From Linnemannia elongata (taxonomy: Eukaryota > Mortierellomycota > Mortierellomycetes > Mortierellales > Mortierellaceae): 64,000 nt of DNA. The notes under the pieces were generated by a model. That model made no database searches and was not told the origin of the DNA. It worked only from the letters and a program-made list of their open reading frames with translations. Numbering within the stretch: the stretch's first letter is position 1; every line of letters begins with the position of its first letter. Positions 57,901-64,000 of the stretch are shown one piece after another. The translations under genes were made by a program, and so were the position numbers. Where the stretch lies: NCBI GenBank assembly GCA_036320915.1, contig JAXBDG010000008.1, positions 496,001 to 560,000 of the forward strand, written 5' to 3'.

Positions 57901-60900
57901 TGCGTCTGCATCTCATGCTGGTGTTGACTGATAGGAGAATTGGTCGTAGAAATACTAGCATCATGGGGAGTAGGAGGCAAGGCTTTGGAATTGTTGAAGA
58001 CCTTGCGCAATTTCGCGGCAAAGGAGGTCTTCTTCCGAACCACATGCTGTTGCTGAGGCTGAAGGTGAGGTTGAGGTGCAGAAGGAATAGGAGGCAGATC
58101 TTGATTACCTCCTGCTGATACTCCTTCTGCTCCTTCAGCTGTCGATACTTCCACAGAAAATGGCGTTGTCGACAATGGCATTGAAACAGGGGTGTTGGCA
58201 ATAGTCATCGGCAATGCCGTCGTCGGTGTAGCGGTCGTCGTCGCCGCTCCCTGCTGCTGCTGTCCATCACCATCATCGTTTGTCAGCATAGTAACTCCCT
58301 CCCCCTCCCTATCCTCCATCTCAACATCTTGCTCATCTTCGACTTCCTCGGTAGTAGTAGCCAGATCAGGATCCAGCTGTAAGGGGTGAATGGACTGCTG
58401 GTCGAGTGATACCCTCCCCGCTCCCGCTGTCCCTACTGTTCCTTGATCCGAGTTCTGTCTGTTCCTATTACCGGAGAGTTTGGTGAGAGAGTCGGGATAA
58501 GATCCTGAAGATCCTGCAGAACAGGAAGAGTTGTTCTGGCGGTCCAAGCTCATGACAGCTGCAGTCGCGATGGTGGCGGTGAAGGAAGGGGAGGAGGAAG
58601 CATCGTATGTTGACCGCGAGGACGCTACTGTTCTTCCATCTGCTTCTGTCGTCGCTATTGTTGTTGCTGTTGTCGGGCTGCCAGGTGCGGTGGTTGTCGT
58701 CGGCGACCAAGCGACTATCGGGCCCCCCCACGAAAAGTGAAAGTAAAGTAAACGCGAAATGTGGCAAGGCGAAAAAAGAGGGAGAAAAAAAAGGGAGAAT
58801 GAAATGATATGTTAGATTCGAGAGCGTTGGTATCAATCAGAAAACGCTAACAAAGAGTTAGCAAATGCAATTGGGAAGAAGGAGAAGCCTCCCTTTTCTA
58901 CTTTCCCTTCCTTGTCCCCATTCCCATTTGCCCATTTCCGAACGCGAGCACCTTGTTTGCAAAACAACAAAGAGTTCTGGTGTTGTTGTTGTTGTGTTCA
59001 TATCCAACAAAAAACATCAAATGAAAAAAGGGTCTCTGGGAAAAAAAAAAGGAAGGGGCAAAGGAAAGAGAAGGGAAAGAAGGGAAAGGAGAGCGGTGGG
59101 AAAAGAGAAATGGCCCCTTTCGGAGGTTGAGTTCGGGCCAGGAGAGGAGGTATGAGCATGGGCATGGGTATGAGTGGGAAGAAAATGGGCGAACAAAGGT
59201 GGCAGGATAGGACTCTTCTCATTCTTATCTCCAAATTCATTGACATGTGTTTTTTTTTCTTACATTCTACGTTCTCCATCGAAGACATGGGCCGGAGCTT
59301 AGGTGGTTCAACAGCACTGGCAACAGCGTCAACAACAATGGTTGCTCCTTCCTTGTTGCTTGCCGTGGTGAGAGCGGCGGCACTCAGACTACCATAGCCA
59401 AAAAGAACATCGCGCCCGACCAGCGGGTAGAGGTCTGAAGGAGACCCCGTCGCAGAAGAAGTTGTCGCTGAAGCAGGCCCTCCTCCTGATCCTCTTCTTC
59501 CTCCTCCAATACTGCCACCGATGACATGGCTGGTTGAGACGGCTGGAGGGAGAGGTTTCTTCATTCCAATGAATGCAGAGGGCAGGTTGGTTGTGGTGGT
59601 TGTGGTGGTTGTGGTGGAGGGAGAGAAAGAAATCGAGGGTAGCTGTTTTCCTGCTACCATTCCTGCACCTGCACCTGTACCTGACCCTCGTCTTCTTCCA
59701 ATCTGTTCAGGGCCAACAGGAGTGACAGACACTCTTCTCACTGATTGGGCTGTTCCTGTCGCTGTCGTCTTTGTGCATGAAGGCGATGCGGGAAGAGAGG
59801 CGGGAGAATAAGAGGAAGGCGACGACGACGCAAGCCGGAGGGACGAGGACGAGATGTCAGATGATGTCGGTGATGAGGTCGAGGGTGAAAGCGAGGGAAG
59901 TTGGGGAAAAGACGAGGAAGAGGCAGGGGACATTGAGGCAGAGGAGGGAGTAGAAGTAGAAGTTGCGACAATGGTCGAGACAACGACGGGGGGTGCGCTG
60001 ATAGTGAGAAGGGGCATGATTGCTGGACTCTTGTTGCTGTTGCTGTTGTTGTAGTAATACTTGTTCGAGTGTTGGAAGGTGTTGTTGGTGTTGTTCTTCA
60101 TCATTAGACGAGAGAAGGCTGCGATCGTCTCTTGAACGTGTCGACCCTTGTCAGTTGAAGCAGCAGCAGGTTGGGGACTACTACTGTTGTTGCCACTACC
60201 ACTCTGTTGTGAGGGAGGGACTCTGGTTTTGGGTGGGGACTTATTGGAAGTGTTGTTTTGATGGTGTAGTTGTGGAGGTGGAGGTGGCTGTTGTGGCTGT
60301 GGGAGGTGGGGGAGTCGGTGGTTTTGGTGATGGTGGTGTCGATTTGTCTTTCGGGTGAGGGGTGGTACTTCAGTCGGTGGTGAGGAAGTCGTCGACGATG
60401 AAGGTAGAAGCGAAGAAGGCGAAGGCGAAGAAGGTGAAGGTGATGACGATGACGATGATGATAATGAGGATGGTGGAAGAGGAGGATGTAAAGCGGACAA
60501 GGAAGAAGAGGAAGAGGGAGAAGGAAGAAGTGACATTGTCGAAGAGGACGAGGCCATAGCTGAGGTGAATGTTGGCGGTGGCGAAAGAATAGAAGGCTCT
60601 GGTTGCTCTTGTTTTCGATGTGGCTGCTGTTGCTGTTGCTGTTGGTGTTGGCGTTCGACTTTGGGTTGAGGATTGGATTGCCGCTCCTCGACTTGCTTTT
60701 GTTGTTTTTGCTGCTGTTGACGCTGCTCTGAGGGGCGTAAATTGCCTGTTTGAAGATTGAGGTTAGAGGAGGAAGAAACGGTGCGAGTGATGGACGATGG
60801 ACTCTGTTTGAAGGAGGAAGAGGAAGAGTAAAACGGCGAGAACGAACAAGGGTGATGATGGACACCAGTGTCTTGTTGATGGTGCTGCTGTTGGTTGCTG

Positions 60901-61298
60901 TTGTTGTGGAGAGACGAAACTACAGGGCCGGACGCAGGCGCGTTCCTGTAATACGAATGTGAGCCGGTATGTTGTGAGCGTGTTGTTGTTGTTGTGCTGC
61001 TGCCTGTGCTCGCGCGTGGTGAGCGTGTATTATTTGTGTTTGTTGTGTTTGTGCTTGTGCGTGAGCGAGAGCATGGATGATGTGAGCAAGAGTTTGATGG
61101 ACGAGGAGGACGAGGACAAGCAATGGGGTCCTTGGCGTCGTGTGTTGAAGGAGAGGAGTGAGATGAAGAGGATGATAATAATACTGGAAAAGAAGAGTTG
61201 GAAGAGGAGGAGTAGCAGCAGGAGGGGCAGGATGAACAGCAGGAGGAGGAGGGGGAGTAAGTCGCTTCCATACTTCTGGAAATATCAAGGGTAGTCAT
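54954..61298 (-). CDS. Giant low-complexity protein with Bni4-like C-terminal motif, ~1931 aa
   Basis: Two exons proposed: 61298..59264 and 58714..54954, joined by a 549-bp intron (GTAAGA donor, GATAG acceptor); the junction keeps phase and links MSSMENVE to AWSPTTTT. Nearly the whole protein is Ser/Pro/Gln/His-rich and disordered. Short basic motifs recur: RKKTSFAAKLRKVF, KKRLSFASISSFF, KKLSLNNVFNKG, RRHSLNDLH. The last ~70 residues are clearly structured and conserved-looking: RQLQFSTEEPIVYPTWTPEQ, YDRTS, LTPAIANKIKLELNQFKSQE, MLVHEESRVYTHFF. From memory this ending resembles fungal Bni4-type protein phosphatase 1 targeting subunits at the bud neck/septum, with RQLQF in place of an RVxF docking site; that is tentative. 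The two exons could instead be separate genes, though exon 2 lacks an obvious own promoter. Confidence 0.55.
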
Positions 61299-64000
61299 TA
61301 TGTAAGTGCAACTAATATATGAGAGAGAGCAGCAGATAAGTAAATTTATGCGAGTGTCAAGTCAATTGAAAAAAAAAGGATAAAAAACATAGATGAGCGA
61401 AGGAGGAAGGGGAGTGCGAGATGTAAGAGAGAAAAGAAAAAAAAGAAAAGAGAGAGTGACAGAAAGAGAGAGAGAGAGGAAGGAGAAGTCAAGAAGGAGG
61501 AGGAAGATGAGAAGAGGAGCAGGAGGGAGAGAAGAGTGAGCGAATTGAAGGGAGGAAGAGAGAGGGATGAAGAGACAATCAAGTCTATGAACTCCATCTT
61601 GCCTTTGCTTAAAGTCACTTACAGACCCTCAAAAAATATCGCGTCGATGGAAGGAGACGAGACGAGATGAGAAGAGAGGAGTAAGAGGAGGAGAGGAGAG
61701 GCAAAGGTATGATAAAGCCAGTGTCATGGATGGATGACAAGTAAAAAAGGGCCATTTTGTGGACTCAATCTGGGAGAGGAAAAAAAAGGAGTGGAAAAAA
61801 TTGAATGAAAGCCGGGATAGGCTGGGCTGAGATATACTCATAGTAATGCATACACACAACGCACCATGTCAAGTTGCTTTTCATAGGATGCAAATGCCCA
61901 TGTCTCTGTTGAAGGTAAATGAAAAGAGGACCACATATTCAAATGCCGGGAAGAGGCACAGTTCTGATTTCCCTTTATTTGCTTGATAAGGGAAGTTGTC
62001 TCCCCTCATTTATTCTCCTGAGAAAGAGTCAATAAAAGAAATAAAGGAGGCGTGTGAGAATAGAAAAAAAGGAACACGAAACGAAAAGACAGAGCTGGGC
62101 ATGTGCTATGAAAGATAGCGATTTAGTGTACGCATACTTCAAGCAAACGTCGCCAATAAAACAGTAGTAGGTCGTTCTTAGCGCCCAGCGCATCTCATAC
62201 GCCGCATCTCAATATTAGGAATGGCACACACGAGATGGTAACGAAATACTTTTTTTCTTTTGCTGGTCATTTCTTTCTTCCTTTTTGAGTCTTCTCAGGG
62301 GAACAAAATCTTTCTTTCATCCATCGCAGGAGAAGAGGAGCCAAAGCGTGAATAGGAGAGATAGGAAGCAAGGAGAAGAAGACATGATGTGAGGACATAG
62401 CAGTAGCTTTTCTCTGTTGAGCGGCTCATCATTTGCTCGTTAACCTCCAGAACTGCCGTCTTTTTTTTGACTTTTAAAGTCACTCACTCGCCTCCGTCTC
62501 GATCCAAAATAACTTCATGGAGATGAACCACAAGCGGCGTAAACGCACATAAGTTCAACCATATACAGGAAAGAAATAGAAACAAGTCTATCCAAGGGCA
62601 CGATGCTGTTCAATTCTCGCACAAAGAAAGAAGGAGGTGCCAACAAAGGACATAATGGTAGTGTGCCTGTACAGGTTGGATCGTCCATCATTTCTTTTTG
62701 TTTGTGGAGGAAGTAAGGAAGGGGATAAATATAAGGATGTGAATGAGTAACATAAGGGTCTAACAAACAACTTGATAAACGATTCGTATGAGTGGATTTT
62801 TGATTGGGTGGTGATTGGATCAATTGCGCAGACGAAGGCACGGTTTGTCCAATCGCATTTGACGCGTTTTGTCTTATTGTGAGCGATCATCCATGCTAGG
62901 GTTGCGCTTCTTGCTTGATGGCGTTATAATAAAAAAAGACTCTGAGCAATTAATCGAAAGAGAGGCTATAAGGTCAGAGGAAGGAGGAGAGAAGAGCGTA
63001 AACGAGCATATCTTTAAACAAAAGACCAACCAGAGAATCACTGAATCGGACGTGGTACTTTTGTTTTACTGGGTTTTTTTTGGCGTGTGCTTATCTTGGC
63101 AAATAGACAAAACGTCTCTCAGAAAGTAAACACCCGAGATGTAACACAAAGCATAGCGGTAATACTTTGTCCATTCTCCAGTCGACTTCCTACACGCTTT
63201 TTCCTTGTTGCCGCTCGTGCATAACTATTCTCTATCTTTGTAGAAAACACCGAAAGAATATCTCTCGCGTTTCTACCCATGAGGCGATCTCCTTGGATGT
63301 TACCAGCACGATCGGAATAAAAAAATGCTTGCAAGAATGGCATACAGGTGGGTATTAATAATAATTCTAAAACGTGTACCTGGACTTCTCATTTTCAATA
63401 GATTTTGCAATGAAAAAAAAAAGAGGTAATCTCTTCCGAAGCAACCTGATGTACCGAGTAAATCCAACTAAGAAGAAGGGGTATTACAAGCTCCGCAAAC
63501 TTTCAAGGCGATTGCCTTTTGCCCATGTCGCCTCTTCTTTTTTTCCTACCCCTGTTACCGACTAAAGAATGGCGTCTCTATTGTCATGTATTCATCTCGT
63601 TAGTTTTTATGTGCCCTCAAAAGAAGATAGAAGAAGACTAGATAGAAGGTAGTAAAGAATGAGACAAAACGTGTTGAAATGAGAGCGAGTGGAGAATTCT
63701 TTAATACAAAGAATGAATGATCACACGTAACCTCAAATACACCAAGACGACATGTTAGTCCCGGATAACAGTTTGACAAGCACAACAGCAACACAAAGCA
63801 AAGAATAATGTGAACATGTTTTTTTTTTTTTTGGGCAATTCTTCAAAATGAATGAAGAAAAAAGGGACGAGACAAAGGCTGAACAATACCATCGTAATCT
63901 TCTCCACCGTACACAACAGCAACACAGACGACAACAGCAGCAGAACTAACTCAAACTGCAAAAAAAAAGGGACAACGATTGAACCGTATTGCCATTTGTC
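61299..64000. other. 2.7-kb region with no recognised gene
   Basis: Contains the purine-rich upstream region of the preceding gene (61420-61560, GA-rich), several A/T runs (about 62229, 62461, 63412, 63820) and short frames without coding character. A (G)AACAGCAACACA-type motif recurs near 63783 and 63914. Part of a gene beyond the right edge may begin here, but nothing could be fixed. Confidence 0.45.

Noticed and set aside
55088..58389. Multiple + strand frames inside the low-complexity gene region
   Set aside because: They mirror CAG/CAC/TCC-repeat codons of the minus-strand gene and give poly-Val/Leu/Trp/Cys products without plausible folds.
61346..61859. Minus-strand Leu/Ser/Phe-rich frames upstream of the giant gene
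   Set aside because: They consist of CT-tract translation in probable leader DNA and do not splice in frame to the ATG at 61298.
62869..63129. 86-codon + frame near the right end
   Set aside because: It begins at TTG rather than ATG, has no recognisable domain and sits in AT-rich intergenic DNA.

Overview
This is a eukaryotic nuclear window. Protein-coding genes are split by short GT..AG introns, most with a TAG or CAG acceptor. They are separated by long gaps full of homopurine/homopyrimidine tracts, poly-A/T runs and microsatellites. Gene content (375-aa actin, Pex6, a Htd2-type dehydratase, a Rsc7/Swp82-type chromatin subunit, a CreC-type WD protein) points to a filamentous fungus. Intron density and the short MRP-type transporter suggest an early-diverging lineage such as Mortierellomycota/Mucoromycota; that placement is inference. 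No tRNA, rRNA, CRISPR array or intact transposase was recognised.

Layout. 0-1.3 kb: 5' exons of a ubiquitin-like-domain (Dsk2/ubiquilin-type) gene that runs off the left edge. 1.3-4.9 kb: gene-poor repeats and coding-like relics. 4.9-11 kb: a large imperfect palindrome (arms about 2.65 kb, 813-bp spacer). Each arm carries an identical copy of an 80-residue secreted cysteine-rich protein gene, and the two copies are head-to-head. Inside 6445-7523 / 8337-9415 the arms align without indels; the outer arms have diverged and carry decayed small genes. 11.4-15.1 kb: an RCC1-repeat protein and HAT1, in tandem on the minus strand. 16.5-21.3 kb: a 9-exon ABCC/MRP transporter. 21.6-23.2 kb: actin, whose first coding exon is only the ATG. 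23.2-26.8 kb: gene-free. 26.8-32.1 kb: PEX6, divergent from the mitochondrial HTD2-type gene (32.7-34.0 kb). 34.2-37.5 kb: a ferric-reductase/NADPH-oxidase-type flavocytochrome. 40.0-41.6 kb: an Arf-fold protein with degenerate GTP-binding motifs. 44.2-46.2 kb: a Rsc7/Swp82-type subunit. 48.6-50.8 kb: an acyl-CoA/4-coumarate-CoA ligase-like enzyme ending in a peroxisomal AKL signal. 51.4-54.8 kb: a CreC/WDR20-type WD40 protein. 54.9-61.3 kb: a roughly 1930-residue low-complexity protein with a conserved C-terminal motif. 61.3-64 kb: no gene seen.

The genes are mostly housekeeping and do not form one pathway. The nearest functional link is peroxisomal: PEX6 recycles the import receptor for PTS1 cargo such as the AKL-ending ligase. 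The most unusual element is the palindrome with its twin secreted-protein genes. Exon joins were worked out by hand from splice sites and reading-frame phase; every full model closes in frame, but none has transcript support here.
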